Part shown: positions 37,807 to 47,406 of the stretch, in pieces
Layout: every line of letters begins with the position of its first letter
Position numbering within the stretch: position 1 is the first letter of the stretch
Source of the DNA: Acinetobacter suaedae
Lineage (GTDB): Bacteria; Pseudomonadota; Gammaproteobacteria; Pseudomonadales; Moraxellaceae
Assembly: GCF_008630915.1 (NCBI RefSeq)
Contig: NZ_CP043909.1
Location: 124,001 to 188,000 of the forward strand
Length of the DNA: 64,000 bases
Reading direction: 5' to 3'
The notes under the pieces: generated by a model
What the model was told of the DNA's origin: nothing
What the model saw: only the letters and a program-made list of their open reading frames with translations
Database searches by the model: none
Made by a program: the position numbers and the translations under genes

Positions 37807-38589
37807 TTAGAAGCGATATTTTGCTGCAACACCAAATGTGTTGTAGTCATTTTTAGCAACGGTTCTGTCTTTACCGAAACCAATACGTCCTTCTAAGCTC
37901 ATTTGTTGGTTGAAGAATTTACGAGCATTTACACCGAATTCACGTTGTTTAGATAGGTCATTGTCGTAGTAATCAGCACCAACACTGAAGGTTTTATCAA
38001 TGTAGTAATCTGCTGCTAGGTTAAACTCATCCAAATCACCAAATGCTGCACCTGCTTCTAAGTTGATGTCATTGCCACCGACCTGAGTTACATATTTCGC
38101 ACGGATGGTTGGATCAACACCATCGTCAAATTTGTTGTCATAGCCTTTTGCACCGACTGCAATTAAGAAACCTGGTGCTGGTAGATAACCAACTTCAGCA
38201 CTGTAATAGGTGGTTTTAATATCTCGTGCATTGTTCAGCTTTAAGATATTGCGGCTTACATCACCACTGAGGTAAAAATCTGAGTTAGGAACAAAGTATT
38301 CAACACCAACACCATAGGTGTTGTCATCAATTGCCCCTTTATCTTTCCAAACTGCTTCAGCACTAACGTTACTTGCACGGTCTAAAAATGCAGCTTCAGC
38401 TAGTGGTGCGTTACGAGTTTGTACAGGATTGAAGTAATATTTTCCATTAATCGCGAAGTCACTGCCTGAACTACCTTTGTCAGGGTCGATATAACCTGCT
38501 GATGCACCAATTTCAGCTTGATACGCATGAGCAGTTCCTGTTACTGCAAGTGCAGATAAAAGTGCTGATGCAATTGCTAATTTTTTCAT
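37807..38589 (-). CDS. Porin-like outer-membrane barrel protein (paralogue 2)
   Basis: A 260-residue protein with a signal peptide (cleavage ...GTAHA-YQAE), the shared 'GKYYFNPVQTRNAPLAEAAF' block, and a beta-barrel C terminus ending GVAAKYRF. It is closest to the adjacent paralogue 1, which suggests tandem duplication. A 408-bp region upstream, shared with prfB, gives room for a long leader and regulation. Function is inferred from fold only. Confidence 0.82.
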   Translation of the reverse strand: MKKLAIASALLSALAVTGTAHAYQAEIGASAGYIDPDKGSSGSDFAINGKYYFNPVQTRNAPLAEAAFLDRASNVSAEAVWKDKGAIDDNTYGVGVEYFVPNSDFYLSGDVSRNILKLNNARDIKTTYYSAEVGYLPAPGFLIAVGAKGYDNKFDDGVDPTIRAKYVTQVGGNDINLEAGAAFGDLDEFNLAADYYIDKTFSVGADYYDNDLSKQREFGVNARKFFNQQMSLEGRIGFGKDRTVAKNDYNTFGVAAKYRF

Positions 38590-38997
38590 GGTTATGCCCC
38601 TTTGAGATAACGAACCAAATGAAATTTTGATTACATGTTTTGTTACAACTTCCAGTCTAGGCTAAATCCAGCCTGCGTCAATCCTTTGACGGTAATCGGA
38701 TGGTACAAGTGTAACTGAATTGTAATTTATTATAACTAACAACTTGATTTTAATTATAAAATATTAATGTTTTGATTTATTAAAACTTAGGATGGATTGT
38801 GTGTTTTGGTATTTTTCGTGTAATTATTGAACACTATTGTCGCTAAATGTGTCGTTTGAAAGTCATAAAATCAATAAGAAAAAACTGACGTGGGCATCTT
38901 ATAAGCAATGATCTGCTCGATCTATTGAGACTGTGTCGGCTAAAACAGTTATGTTAAAATGGAAAATTGAGTGAAAAATTTTTGTGAGAAAACACGC
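38590..38997. other. Divergent regulatory region porin/prfB
   Basis: An AT-rich 408-bp stretch without a credible ORF. It must hold the promoters for porin paralogue 2 (minus) and prfB (plus). I see a short hairpin (AGGCT/AGCCT near 38655) in the probable porin leader and nothing else I can name. Confidence 0.5.
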
Positions 38998-40093
38998 GTG
39001 GAAATTAATCCGTATTTAGTTCAATTGAAAGATTTATCTGATCGTAGCCAAACACTACGGGGGTATCTTTGACTACGATCTAAAAGTTGAACGTTTAGAA
39101 GAAGTTTTAAGAGAATTAGAAGACCCTGCGATTTGGAATGACCAAAGTCGTGCGCAAGCAATTGCAAAAGAAAAGGGCAGTTTAGAAAATACTTTAGGTG
39201 TATTTGATCGTCTTGCTGAACAGCTGGATGATGCGAAAGCAATGCTGGATCTTGCAGTAGAAGCTGACGATGAAAGTTTGTTGCTTGATGTACAAGCAGA
39301 ATTAGACAGTGCCGAACAAGCTTTAGGTAATCTTGAATTCCGTCGCATGTTTAGCAATCCAATGGATCCGAATCCGTGCTTCCTCGAAATTCAGTCAGGT
39401 TCTGGTGGAACAGAAGCACAGGACTGGGCATCTATGCTGTTACGTATGTATATGCGTTGGATCGAGCGTCATGGCTTTAAGGCTGAACTCATGGAAGTTT
39501 CAGACGGTGATGTGGCGGGTATCAAATCTGCAACGATTCGTGTTGACGGTGAGTTTGCTTACGGTTGGTTACGTACAGAAAGTGGTGTGCATCGTTTAGT
39601 ACGTAAATCACCATTTGACAGTAACAATAACCGTCATACGTCATTCTCTGCCGTGTTTATTTCACCTGAGATTGATGACAATATCGAAATCGATATTAAT
39701 CCTGCAGATGTCCGTACTGATACGTATCGTGCTTCGGGTGCGGGTGGTCAGCATATTAACAAAACCGATTCCGCTGTGCGTTTAACGCATGCACCAACAG
39801 GAATTGTGGTGGCGTGTCAGAACCAGCGTTCGCAGCATGCGAACCGTGACCATGCATGGAAGCAATTACGTGCCAAACTCTATGAGTTAGAGATGAGCAA
39901 GCGTAATGAAGCTGCACAAGCATTGGAAGATTCGAAGTCTGATATTGGTTGGGGAAGCCAAATTCGCTCTTATGTCTTGGATGACTCACGAATTAAAGAC
40001 TTACGGACTGGTGTGGAGAATTCCAACACTAAAGCTGTGCTAGACGGTGACTTAGATAAGTTCATCGAAGCGAGTTTGAAACAAGGTTTATAA
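38998..40093 (+). CDS. prfB: Peptide chain release factor 2, with programmed +1 frameshift
   Basis: RF2 recognises UAA and UGA. The first frame begins at GTG 38998 and encodes [20 protein letters not shown] plus RGYL, then an in-frame UGA at 39070-39072. A +1 slip on CUU continues at GAC 39071 to the stop at 40093, giving 364 residues (E. coli RF2 has 365). The codon-recognition tripeptide SPF lies in '[10 protein letters not shown]', and the catalytic GGQ in '[10 protein letters not shown]'. The residue before SGAGGQ that is Thr in E. coli K-12 (position 246) is Ala here, the more active form. An ORF caller using only ATG would truncate this gene to 39242. Confidence 0.97.
39058..39073 (+). 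promoter_or_regulatory. RF2 autoregulatory frameshift site
   Basis: The sequence CGGGGGTATCTTTGAC contains the internal Shine-Dalgarno-like GGGGG, three bases, the slippery CTT, and the weak stop context TGAC. This is the same as the E. coli prfB element. Low RF2 lets the ribosome slip +1 and raises RF2 synthesis. Confidence 0.97.
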
Positions 40094-40266
40094 GAACCTC
40101 TCTCAATCACTTCTTAAAAGAGGGAGACGTCTTCGATGGTTTAATCGAGTGTCCTCTCTTTTGAAGAGATGAACTTTCTCAGTATTCTGAGAGAGCAAAA
40201 GGAGGGGTATAAAGAAATTCAGAACGGCAATCTCGTTCAGTACCTTAAGGTTAATCGGAAAAATAT

Positions 40267-40300
40267 GATATTAATATCGATAAAAATAGATATTAATATT
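40267..40300. promoter_or_regulatory. Tandem palindromic operators before arsR-type gene
   Basis: GATATTAATATC (40267-40278, perfect palindrome) and GATATTAATATT (40289-40300) repeat with a 22-bp period, two helical turns apart. A TATACT -10 candidate follows at 40313, so the second site covers the -35 region. This is classic placement for ArsR autorepression. Confidence 0.7.
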
Positions 40301-40368
40301 TATAAAATTCGATATACTGGTTCTAGGTGCTGAACAAAGCTTTGCCTGTTGAGAAACATGGTGAGTCT

Positions 40369-40671
40369 ATGGATATTGATGTTATAAGCAAGGCCTTAGC
40401 CAATCCATTACGTCGACAGATCTTGCAATGGTTAAAAGAGCCTGAGCAATTTTTACCTGTACAAGAATGTGGTGGCAGTTTTGAACGTGGTGTATGTGCA
40501 GGACACATCGAACGTTTAGGCAAAGTTGCGCAATCGACGATGTCGAATCACTTGTCTGTATTACAGCAAGCGGGTTTGATTAAAGTTGAAAAATATGGGC
40601 AATGGTCATACTTCACACGTAATGAAGCTTTGATTCAGCAATACATCGAACATTTAAAACAAACACTATAG
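40369..40671 (+). CDS. ArsR-family transcriptional regulator
   Basis: A 100-residue winged-helix regulator. 'LANPLRRQILQWL' begins the HTH; 'VAQSTMSNHLSVLQQAGLI' is the recognition helix and wing. The loop between them holds Cys34 and Cys43 (VQECGGSFERGVCAGH), not the CVC metal motif of ArsR or SmtB, so thiol/electrophile sensing is plausible. I use the ATG at 40369; the frame from GTG 40327 is longer but overlaps the likely transcript start. It lies 55 bp upstream of an Old Yellow Enzyme gene on the same strand, behind tandem operators. Confidence 0.85.
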   Translation: MDIDVISKALANPLRRQILQWLKEPEQFLPVQECGGSFERGVCAGHIERLGKVAQSTMSNHLSVLQQAGLIKVEKYGQWSYFTRNEALIQQYIEHLKQTL

Positions 40672-40726
40672 CCGTGAGCCAAGACTTGGTCTTTAAGCTT
40701 CGGTTCATAGTGAAGTTGAGGCGATC

Positions 40727-41791
40727 ATGGCAGAATTAAGTTCTACCTTACAAGTAGGTGATTTTACAATTAAAAACCGTTTGGTTTTAGCTCCATTAAC
40801 CCGTGCACGTAGTGGTGAAGAACGTATTCCAAATGATTTGATGGTGGAATATTACCAACAACGTGCGAATGCGGGTTTAATTATTACTGAAGCAACGGTA
40901 ATTAGTCCTAAGGCCGTGGGATATGCCAAGACACCAGGTCTATGGTCACAAGAACAAGCTCAAGCTTGGCACAAGATTGTTGATGCTGTACATGCACAAG
41001 GTTCAAAAATAGTCGTTCAACTTTGGCATGTGGGCCGTATTTCACATCCTGACTTATTGGATGGCGATACACCTGTTGCACCAAGTGCAATTCAACCTGC
41101 TGGTGAAGTGAGTTTACTTCGTCCAAAACGTCCTTTCGTCACACCTCGTGCTTTATCACATGAAGAAATTCAAGAAATCGTAGCGGAATATAAACATGCT
41201 GCTGAACAAGCCAAAGCAGCAGGTTTCGATGGGGTAGAGCTACATGCAGCCAATGGTTATTTGATCGACCAATTCTTGCAAAGTAAGACCAATACACGTG
41301 ATGACGAGTATGGTGGTTCTATCGAAAACCGTGCACGTTTGTTATTACAGGTCGTGGACGCCTTTATTGAAGTGTGGGGCGCAGGTCGTGTCGGTGTACA
41401 TTTAGCACCACGTGCTGATTCACACGATATGGGGGATGAAAATCCATTGGCAACCTTTGGTTATGTGGTGGAGCAGTTAGATCAACGTCATGTTGCATTC
41501 ATTTTCACGCGTGAATATGAAGCAGAAGACAGTTTAATGCCAAAATTGCGTCCTAAATTCAAAGGTACTTGGATTGCCAACGAAAAATTAACGCCTGCAT
41601 CAGCAAAACGCATTTTGGCGACTGGGCAAGCGGATGCTGTGGCATTTGGTTTAGCGTATATTGCCAATCCAGATCTATTCGAACGTTTACAATATGATTT
41701 ACCATTAAACGCTGTTCAACCTCAGACCTTATATGGTGCGGGTGCAGAAGGTTATACGGATTATCCTGTATTTGAAAAAATAGAAGCATAA
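40727..41791 (+). CDS. Old Yellow Enzyme family ene-reductase (NemA-like)
   Basis: A 354-residue FMN-dependent (beta/alpha)8 oxidoreductase reducing activated C=C bonds and nitro compounds with NADPH. 'LAPLTRARS' has Thr25 near FMN; catalytic His173/Asn176 lie in ELHAANGYLIDQF; 'DEYGGSIENRARL' is a family signature. The size fits E. coli NemA. Its position just behind an ArsR regulator with two cysteines resembles the NemR-NemA electrophile-response pair, though NemR is of another family. Likely induced by reactive electrophiles. Confidence 0.92.
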   Translation: MAELSSTLQVGDFTIKNRLVLAPLTRARSGEERIPNDLMVEYYQQRANAGLIITEATVISPKAVGYAKTPGLWSQEQAQAWHKIVDAVHAQGSKIVVQLWHVGRISHPDLLDGDTPVAPSAIQPAGEVSLLRPKRPFVTPRALSHEEIQEIVAEYKHAAEQAKAAGFDGVELHAANGYLIDQFLQSKTNTRDDEYGGSIENRARLLLQVVDAFIEVWGAGRVGVHLAPRADSHDMGDENPLATFGYVVEQLDQRHVAFIFTREYEAEDSLMPKLRPKFKGTWIANEKLTPASAKRILATGQADAVAFGLAYIANPDLFERLQYDLPLNAVQPQTLYGAGAEGYTDYPVFEKIEA

Positions 41792-41920
41792 GCTTCTATT
41801 TGGACGCTCATGTCATTCAAGGCTGTTAAATCGTCTTAATAGAACCAACAAAAATGGCATGAGTTTTTTATTTAAATTCCGCATAATAAGCACATATTAA
41901 ATCGTGAAATATGGTCTAGG

Positions 41921-43240
41921 ATGGCGCAGCAAAACGCAGTACAGCAAACACCATTTTGGTATAACTTTTTATTGATCTGTCTCAAGCCCTTGTATCGTTG
42001 GAAAATAAAACAACGTGCAGAAAGTGATGCGCTGTATCAGCAAGAATGTGTGGAGCGTTTTGGTCCCTTCCAGCCACCAAAAAATTTAGCGGCCATTTGG
42101 TTTCATGTGGTTTCTGTCGGTGAAACCAATGCTGCACAGCCTTTGATTGAGCATTATTTAAAATTAGGTCATCCAGTACTGGTCACCAATACCACCAAGA
42201 CAGGTCAAGCTCGAGCAAAATCACTTTTTTTAAAAGCTCCTTATCTTGATTTATTTCAGGCGGTTTATTTACCCGTTGATCAAAAGTCATTACTCAAACA
42301 GTTTTTTGAGTTATATCAACCAAAACTCTTGGCTTTGGTTGAAACTGAAATTTGGCCGAACTTAATTGCTGAAGCGCGACAACAACATATTCCTTGTATT
42401 TTGCTCAATGCGCGCCTTTCGGAAAAATCAGCCAAAGGTTATGGAAAAGTGAGTCGTTTAACTCGACCGATGTTACAACAGCTGACTTGGCTGTTGGCAC
42501 AAGATAAAGCTACACAACAACGTTATATTGAGTTAGGTCTGGATCGGACAAAAAGTCAGGTCGTAGGAAATATAAAATTTGATATTACTGCTCCCCAGCA
42601 GTTTATCGAGCAAGCAGAACAAATAAAACAAGACTGGAATTTACTTGGGCGGCAAATTATCACTTTAGCCAGTACGCATGCCCCTGAGGAAGAAAATTTA
42701 CTTAAACAATTACAGCAATATTTAAATTCAAATCCTTATTTACTTTGTATCGTTGTTCCTCGTCATCCAGAGCGTTTCGAGGAAGTCTATAAGGCATGCC
42801 AAAGTTTAAATTTAAATACGCAACGTCGTAGTCTTAAGCAAACGATTCAAGCAGATACACAAGTTTTTCTGGCTGATAGTATGGGCGAAATGTGGTTGTG
42901 GTATGCCTTGAGTCAAGCCTGCTTTGTAGGTGGATCATTGAATGAACCGGGTGGTGGGCATAATATTCTAGAGCCGATGGTTTTAGATGTCCCAACGGTG
43001 ATTGGCCCCCGTTATTTTAATTTCCAAACGATCGTGGATGAGTTTGTTGCAGAGCGGGCGATTTTGATTGGCGAGAATGCTGAGCAGATTACGGCACAAC
43101 TTCTCAATTGTTTGAATGATTCAACGCAACGTCAGCAGTTAATCGAACAGGCTCAAGTGGTGTTAAAGCGTAATCAGGGTTCGTTGCAAAAGCATATTCA
43201 ATTACTTGATCATTATTTGAAGCAAACTGATTACTCATGA
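41921..43240 (+). CDS. waaA: Kdo transferase
   Basis: A 439-residue GT-B glycosyltransferase adding Kdo to lipid IVA at the inner membrane. The N terminus has a hydrophobic anchor (FWYNFLLICLKPLY); 'WFHVVSVGETNAA' contains the catalytic Glu; 'NARLSEKSAKGY', 'STHAPEEE', 'VPRHPERF' and 'GGSLNEPGGGHNILEP' are typical. It overlaps rsmE by 4 bp (coupled). Confidence 0.95.
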   Translation: MAQQNAVQQTPFWYNFLLICLKPLYRWKIKQRAESDALYQQECVERFGPFQPPKNLAAIWFHVVSVGETNAAQPLIEHYLKLGHPVLVTNTTKTGQARAKSLFLKAPYLDLFQAVYLPVDQKSLLKQFFELYQPKLLALVETEIWPNLIAEARQQHIPCILLNARLSEKSAKGYGKVSRLTRPMLQQLTWLLAQDKATQQRYIELGLDRTKSQVVGNIKFDITAPQQFIEQAEQIKQDWNLLGRQIITLASTHAPEEENLLKQLQQYLNSNPYLLCIVVPRHPERFEEVYKACQSLNLNTQRRSLKQTIQADTQVFLADSMGEMWLWYALSQACFVGGSLNEPGGGHNILEPMVLDVPTVIGPRYFNFQTIVDEFVAERAILIGENAEQITAQLLNCLNDSTQRQQLIEQAQVVLKRNQGSLQKHIQLLDHYLKQTDYS

Positions 43241-43947
43241 ACATGGTTTTATTGGAGCCGCATCAAACGGCTAGTGCTGATCAATGGTTAATCGAAAACC
43301 CACGCCAATTAAAACATTTACAGCAACATCTGCAATTAAGTGTTGGCGACACATTGAAAATAGGTGTTCGCAATGAGCAGCGTTATTTAACAGAAGTGTT
43401 GTCTGTTTCAGAACAAAGAATCATTGTTAAACCGATTCGAGTTGAGGCAATTCCTGAAAAACTACCAGTCCATCTGATTTTGGCTTTACCTCGTCCTAAA
43501 GTGTTACGCCGTATGGTGATGGATGCTGTGACTTTGGGTGTGGAACGGATCAGTTTAATCCATAGTTATCGAGTGGATAAAAGCTATTGGCAAACACCGT
43601 TTTTGCAACAATTGGATGATTATGTGACGCTTGGCTTAGAACAAGCAGGCGATCCGATTGCTACTGAGATTCAATTGTATAAGCGGTTCAAGCCTTTTGT
43701 TGAAGATATCTTGCCTTGCTTTATCACGACTGAGGCTGCTGCATATGTCGCACATCCTTATGCTGAAACAGTTATGCCTCATGCGATTCAACATCGATGT
43801 AGTGTGATCGTTGGACCTGAGGGAGGATTCATTCCATATGAGATTGAATTGATGCAAAAAAATGGTTGCCAAGCAGTATGCTTAGGCAACCGAATCTTGC
43901 GAACAGAAACAGCAGTAGCACATATTTTAGGACGGCTGTTTATCTGA
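43237..43947 (+). CDS. rsmE: 16S rRNA m3U1498 methyltransferase
   Basis: A 236-residue SPOUT methyltransferase with an N-terminal PUA-like domain and the knot motifs 'VGPEGGF' and 'LGNRILRTETA' binding SAM. It methylates U1498 of 16S rRNA. The ATG overlaps the waaA stop by 4 bp, and the 3' end overlaps the convergent mscS-type gene by 21 bp. Confidence 0.95.
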   Translation: MNMVLLEPHQTASADQWLIENPRQLKHLQQHLQLSVGDTLKIGVRNEQRYLTEVLSVSEQRIIVKPIRVEAIPEKLPVHLILALPRPKVLRRMVMDAVTLGVERISLIHSYRVDKSYWQTPFLQQLDDYVTLGLEQAGDPIATEIQLYKRFKPFVEDILPCFITTEAAAYVAHPYAETVMPHAIQHRCSVIVGPEGGFIPYEIELMQKNGCQAVCLGNRILRTETAVAHILGRLFI

Positions 43948-44916
43948 AGGCTGCATCACTGTTGGCAATTGTGCGGCTTGATTTGCCTGAACTTTGAGTT
44001 CTTGGATTGGGTATGGAATATTAATGTCTTGAGCATTAAATGCTTGTTTTACTTGAGCTTGGATTGAGCTTGTCGATGATAAAATATCGGTTTCTGTGGT
44101 ATCAATCCACCAACGAACAGTTAAGTTGACTGAGAAGTCTGCCAGTGCTGTTACATTGACTGAAAATTTTGGTTGGCTTAACACATTACGGTCATTGTTT
44201 AGAATGTCCAAGACAATTTGTTTCGCTTTCTGTTCATCATCATCATAACCAATGCCAACGACAAACTCACAGCGGCGTTGTTGATAAGCCGTATTTACCG
44301 TTACGGCACTGGTATAAACAGTCGCATTTGGAATCACAATTCGACGACCATCGTAAGAGCGTAAGAAGGTGGCGCGAATTTGAATATCCTCTACAGTACC
44401 TTCCATGCCATTGACGATGATGGCATCCCCTATGCGAAATGGTTCACCCAATAAGATGAGTACGCCAGAAAGTAAGTTCTGAAAAATATCCTTAAACGCA
44501 AAACCAATCGCGACTGAGCCGATCCCTAAGGCTCCAATGAGCTGGCTCGGTGTAAACCCAGGAATGGCGATCACCAACGCAATCAAGAAGCCAAAAAATA
44601 GTATGAAGGTACTACCGACTCGATGTAATACTAGAACCAAGTTTTGTCTTGCATAAGAACGATTGCTGAGTGTTTTATTCACAAAAACTTTGAATAGTTT
44701 TGTGAGCAGCCAAAAAATCACAAAAACAATAATCGCAAGACCGATATAGGGGATACGATCCCAAAATGCATAGATCATTTTATCGATAGTACTGTACGCA
44801 TCTTGATATTTTTCTGTATGTGCCAAGACCGTTTCAGTCGTTTTGCTACCAGCTTGCTGGATTAAAATGCCTGTATCTTTGGCGACACTTGTCAAGGTGA
44901 TTTGTTCGTTTGCCAA
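43927..44916 (-). CDS. MscS-family mechanosensitive channel
   Basis: A 329-residue inner-membrane channel. An N-terminal periplasmic segment (1-55) precedes three helices (about 57-80, 93-115 and 125-150). The third is the pore helix, 'LIGALGIGSVAIGFAFKDIFQNLLSGVLIL', followed by the beta domain 'RIGDAIIVNGMEGTVEDIQIRATFLRSYDG'. It protects against hypo-osmotic shock by analogy. Its last codons overlap rsmE on the opposite strand, so no terminator separates the two. Confidence 0.93.
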   Translation of the reverse strand: MANEQITLTSVAKDTGILIQQAGSKTTETVLAHTEKYQDAYSTIDKMIYAFWDRIPYIGLAIIVFVIFWLLTKLFKVFVNKTLSNRSYARQNLVLVLHRVGSTFILFFGFLIALVIAIPGFTPSQLIGALGIGSVAIGFAFKDIFQNLLSGVLILLGEPFRIGDAIIVNGMEGTVEDIQIRATFLRSYDGRRIVIPNATVYTSAVTVNTAYQQRRCEFVVGIGYDDDEQKAKQIVLDILNNDRNVLSQPKFSVNVTALADFSVNLTVRWWIDTTETDILSSTSSIQAQVKQAFNAQDINIPYPIQELKVQANQAAQLPTVMQPSDKQPS

Positions 44917-45363
44917 GTTGAAGTCTCTATTTTATGGTGAGAAGGAATCAGGTGCGTCATCATAATCAATTTACAATCGGCACGCATGAGAAATTCGTTC
45001 ACAACTTTATGGTTTTATTTTATAACGAATAGAGCATGATCGTTTATGATGATTGTTGGAAGTTTTGTTGTCAAAAAATAAACAATTTTATTGGCTTATT
45101 TTTTTATACTTTGGTCGGTTGATTGATGGTCAATGATCAAAACAATGATCCTTTTTGAAAATAAAAAACATCGACAAGCAGTTAATATTTAATTATTTTT
45201 AGGAACTTTAGGTCGTTGAGTAAGCATAAGTAACCAACTCCTACGACCAAAGCCGCATTGTTTACCTTTATAGATGATCGCCATACTGCAAGTGAGCACA
45301 GACATACCAAAAAAATAGATGAGTACATCTAAGGTATGAGATAAAAGACCAAGGAAGTAAGTT
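44917..45363. other. Intergenic region mscS/acs
   Basis: A 447-bp AT-rich region between divergent genes. It contains a repeated AATGATC near 45131-45150, a weak GGTCGT/ACGACC hairpin (45211-45247) and the small minus-strand ORF listed next. It must hold the acs promoter; no riboswitch or tRNA is visible. Confidence 0.5.
45189..45305 (-). CDS. Possible 38-residue membrane peptide, or gene remnant
   Basis: The frame reads MSVLTCSMAIIYKGKQCGFG, then RRSWLLMLTQRPKVPKNN and a stop. Read upstream of the ATG, the hydrophobic stretch continues (TLDVLIYFFGMSVLTCSMAIIY), giving a good membrane helix followed by a basic tail, as in a real inner-membrane peptide. The ATG lies in the middle of that helix and has no ribosome site. 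The frame runs open back to a stop inside acs, with no normal start. It may use an unusual start, be a decayed gene, or be chance. Confidence 0.3.
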   Translation of the reverse strand: MSVLTCSMAIIYKGKQCGFGRRSWLLMLTQRPKVPKNN

Positions 45364-47322
45364 ATGAAAGAAATCTACCCAGTGCCTGAAAAATTTAAAG
45401 AAACGGCAAGGATCTCGGAAGCAGACTATTTCAATCGTTATCAATATTCAATTGAGCAGCCTGAGGCATTTTGGGCAGAAGAAGCACAAAATATTGATTG
45501 GATTAAACCTTTTACTCAGGTCAAAAATACTAATTTTGACCCAGCAAATTTTAAAATCGAATGGTTTGCCGATGGTGAACTAAACGTATCAGCAAATTGC
45601 TTAGACCGTCATTTAAAAGATAATGCATTAAAGCCAGCGATCATTTGGGAAGGTGACCATCCTTCACGTCACAAGATCATCTCGTTTGCTGAGTTGCATG
45701 ATGAGGTTTGTCGTTTTGCAAATGTATTAAAGAAACAGGGTATTAGCAAAGGCGACCGCGTTGTTTTATATATGCCAATGGTCCCTGAAGCAGCAATTGC
45801 GATGTTGGCTTGTGCCCGCATTGGTGCTGTACATTGTGTGGTTTTTGGCGGATTTTCACCTGATTCACTGGCAAGCCGTATTGAAGACAGTCAAGCAAAA
45901 TTAGTCATTACTGCGGATGCTGGCATGCGTGGTGGTAAGTTAATTCCATTGAAAGAAAATGTGGATGCCGCTTTAGAAATTCAGGGTACGGAAAGTGTAG
46001 AACATGTGATTGTGGTTCACCGTACAGGCAACCCGATCCAATTCAATGAAGCACGTGATTTATGGTATCACCTCGAAATCATGGAAGTTGACGAGCATTG
46101 TCCACCTGAACCAATGAAGGCAGAGGATCCGTTATTTATTCTCTATACATCAGGTTCAACAGGTAAGCCGAAGGGTGTGTTACATACAACGGGTGGTTAT
46201 CTGGTCTATGTCAACACCACATTTAGAGAGGTTTTTGATCTCAAAGAAGATGATGTGTATTGGTGTACAGCAGATGTTGGCTGGATTACAGGACACAGCT
46301 ATTTATTGTATGGTCCACTTTGTAATGCAACCACCACGGTCATGTTTGAGGGGATTCCTCAATACCCAACATGGGCGCGTATTGGTCATGTGATTGATAA
46401 GCATAATGTCACGATTTTATATACAGCACCAACTGCCATCCGTGCCATGATGCGTGAGGGCGATGCTTATGTTCGTGAGAGTGATCGTAGTAGCTTACGT
46501 TTACTCGGTTCAGTCGGTGAGCCAATTAACCCTGAAGCATGGAACTGGTATCACGAAGTGGTTGGTGAAGGACGCTGCCCGATTGTCGATACATGGTGGC
46601 AGACGGAAACAGGTGGTATTTTGATTTCACCGTTACCGGGCGCAACCGCTTTAAAACCGGGTTCGGCAACACGTCCAATGTTTGGTGTACAACCTGCATT
46701 GGTTGATGGGGAAGGTAACCCACTTGAAGGTGCGAATGAAGGGAACCTAGTGATCAAGGATTCTTGGCCGGGTCAAATGCGCACGATTTGGGGTGATCCA
46801 CAGCGCTTTATTGAAGCCTATTTTTCAACTTTCAAGAACTGTTATTTCACTGGCGATGGTGCACGTCGTGATGAAGACGGATACTATTGGATCACAGGTC
46901 GTGTTGATGATGTACTCAATGTCTCAGGACATCGTCTAGGGACTGCTGAAATTGAAAGTGCATTGGTTGCCCATGAAGCGGTTGCAGAAGCTGCTGTTGT
47001 TGGTATGCCACATGACATTAAGGGGCAGGGAATTTGTACCTTTGTGACCTTACAAGCAGATGTGTCAGAGTCTGAAGAGTTGCGTAAGGAGTTGGTCAAT
47101 TGGGTACGTAAAGTTCTTGGACCAGTGGCAACACCAGATGCCTTGCATTGGGCACCTGCTTTACCAAAAACACGCTCAGGTAAAATCATGCGCCGTATCT
47201 TGAGAAAGATTGCAGCAAATGAACTGGACAGCTTAGGTGATACTTCAACGCTTGCTGAGCCAGCAGTGGTAGATGCGTTAATCGCAACGGTTTACCCAGA
47301 AGTGAGTAGTGCAGAAGGTTAA
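45364..47322 (+). CDS. acs: Acetyl-CoA synthetase
   Basis: A 652-residue AMP-forming acyl-CoA synthetase, the same length as E. coli Acs. '[14 protein letters not shown]' is the P-loop (A3), 'WWQTETGG' A5, '[18 protein letters not shown]' A7, and '[11 protein letters not shown]' carries the catalytic Lys that is regulated by acetylation. It scavenges acetate. A NarL-type regulator of the sort that controls acs in pseudomonads lies 2.3 kb downstream. Confidence 0.97.
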   Translation: MKEIYPVPEKFKETARISEADYFNRYQYSIEQPEAFWAEEAQNIDWIKPFTQVKNTNFDPANFKIEWFADGELNVSANCLDRHLKDNALKPAIIWEGDHPSRHKIISFAELHDEVCRFANVLKKQGISKGDRVVLYMPMVPEAAIAMLACARIGAVHCVVFGGFSPDSLASRIEDSQAKLVITADAGMRGGKLIPLKENVDAALEIQGTESVEHVIVVHRTGNPIQFNEARDLWYHLEIMEVDEHCPPEPMKAEDPLFILYTSGSTGKPKGVLHTTGGYLVYVNTTFREVFDLKEDDVYWCTADVGWITGHSYLLYGPLCNATTTVMFEGIPQYPTWARIGHVIDKHNVTILYTAPTAIRAMMREGDAYVRESDRSSLRLLGSVGEPINPEAWNWYHEVVGEGRCPIVDTWWQTETGGILISPLPGATALKPGSATRPMFGVQPALVDGEGNPLEGANEGNLVIKDSWPGQMRTIWGDPQRFIEAYFSTFKNCYFTGDGARRDEDGYYWITGRVDDVLNVSGHRLGTAEIESALVAHEAVAEAAVVGMPHDIKGQGICTFVTLQADVSESEELRKELVNWVRKVLGPVATPDALHWAPALPKTRSGKIMRRILRKIAANELDSLGDTSTLAEPAVVDALIATVYPEVSSAEG

Positions 47323-47332
47323 ACTTAAAAAG

Positions 47333-47360
47333 CCCCCAAGCCGAGTCTTGGGGGTAATTT
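47333..47360. terminator. Bidirectional terminator acs/sfnG
   Basis: An 8-bp stem CCCCCAAG / CTTGGGGG with a 6-nt loop, T-rich on both strands. Confidence 0.88.
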
Positions 47361-47406
47361 TGCGCCTTTATCTTTATTTTTCTTCTTATTCAAAAATGAA
47401 GGAAAC

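Noticed and set aside
38940..38968. TTATGTTAAAA resembling a XerD half-site before prfB
   Set aside because: The XerC half at the right spacing matches poorly, so it is likely chance in AT-rich DNA.
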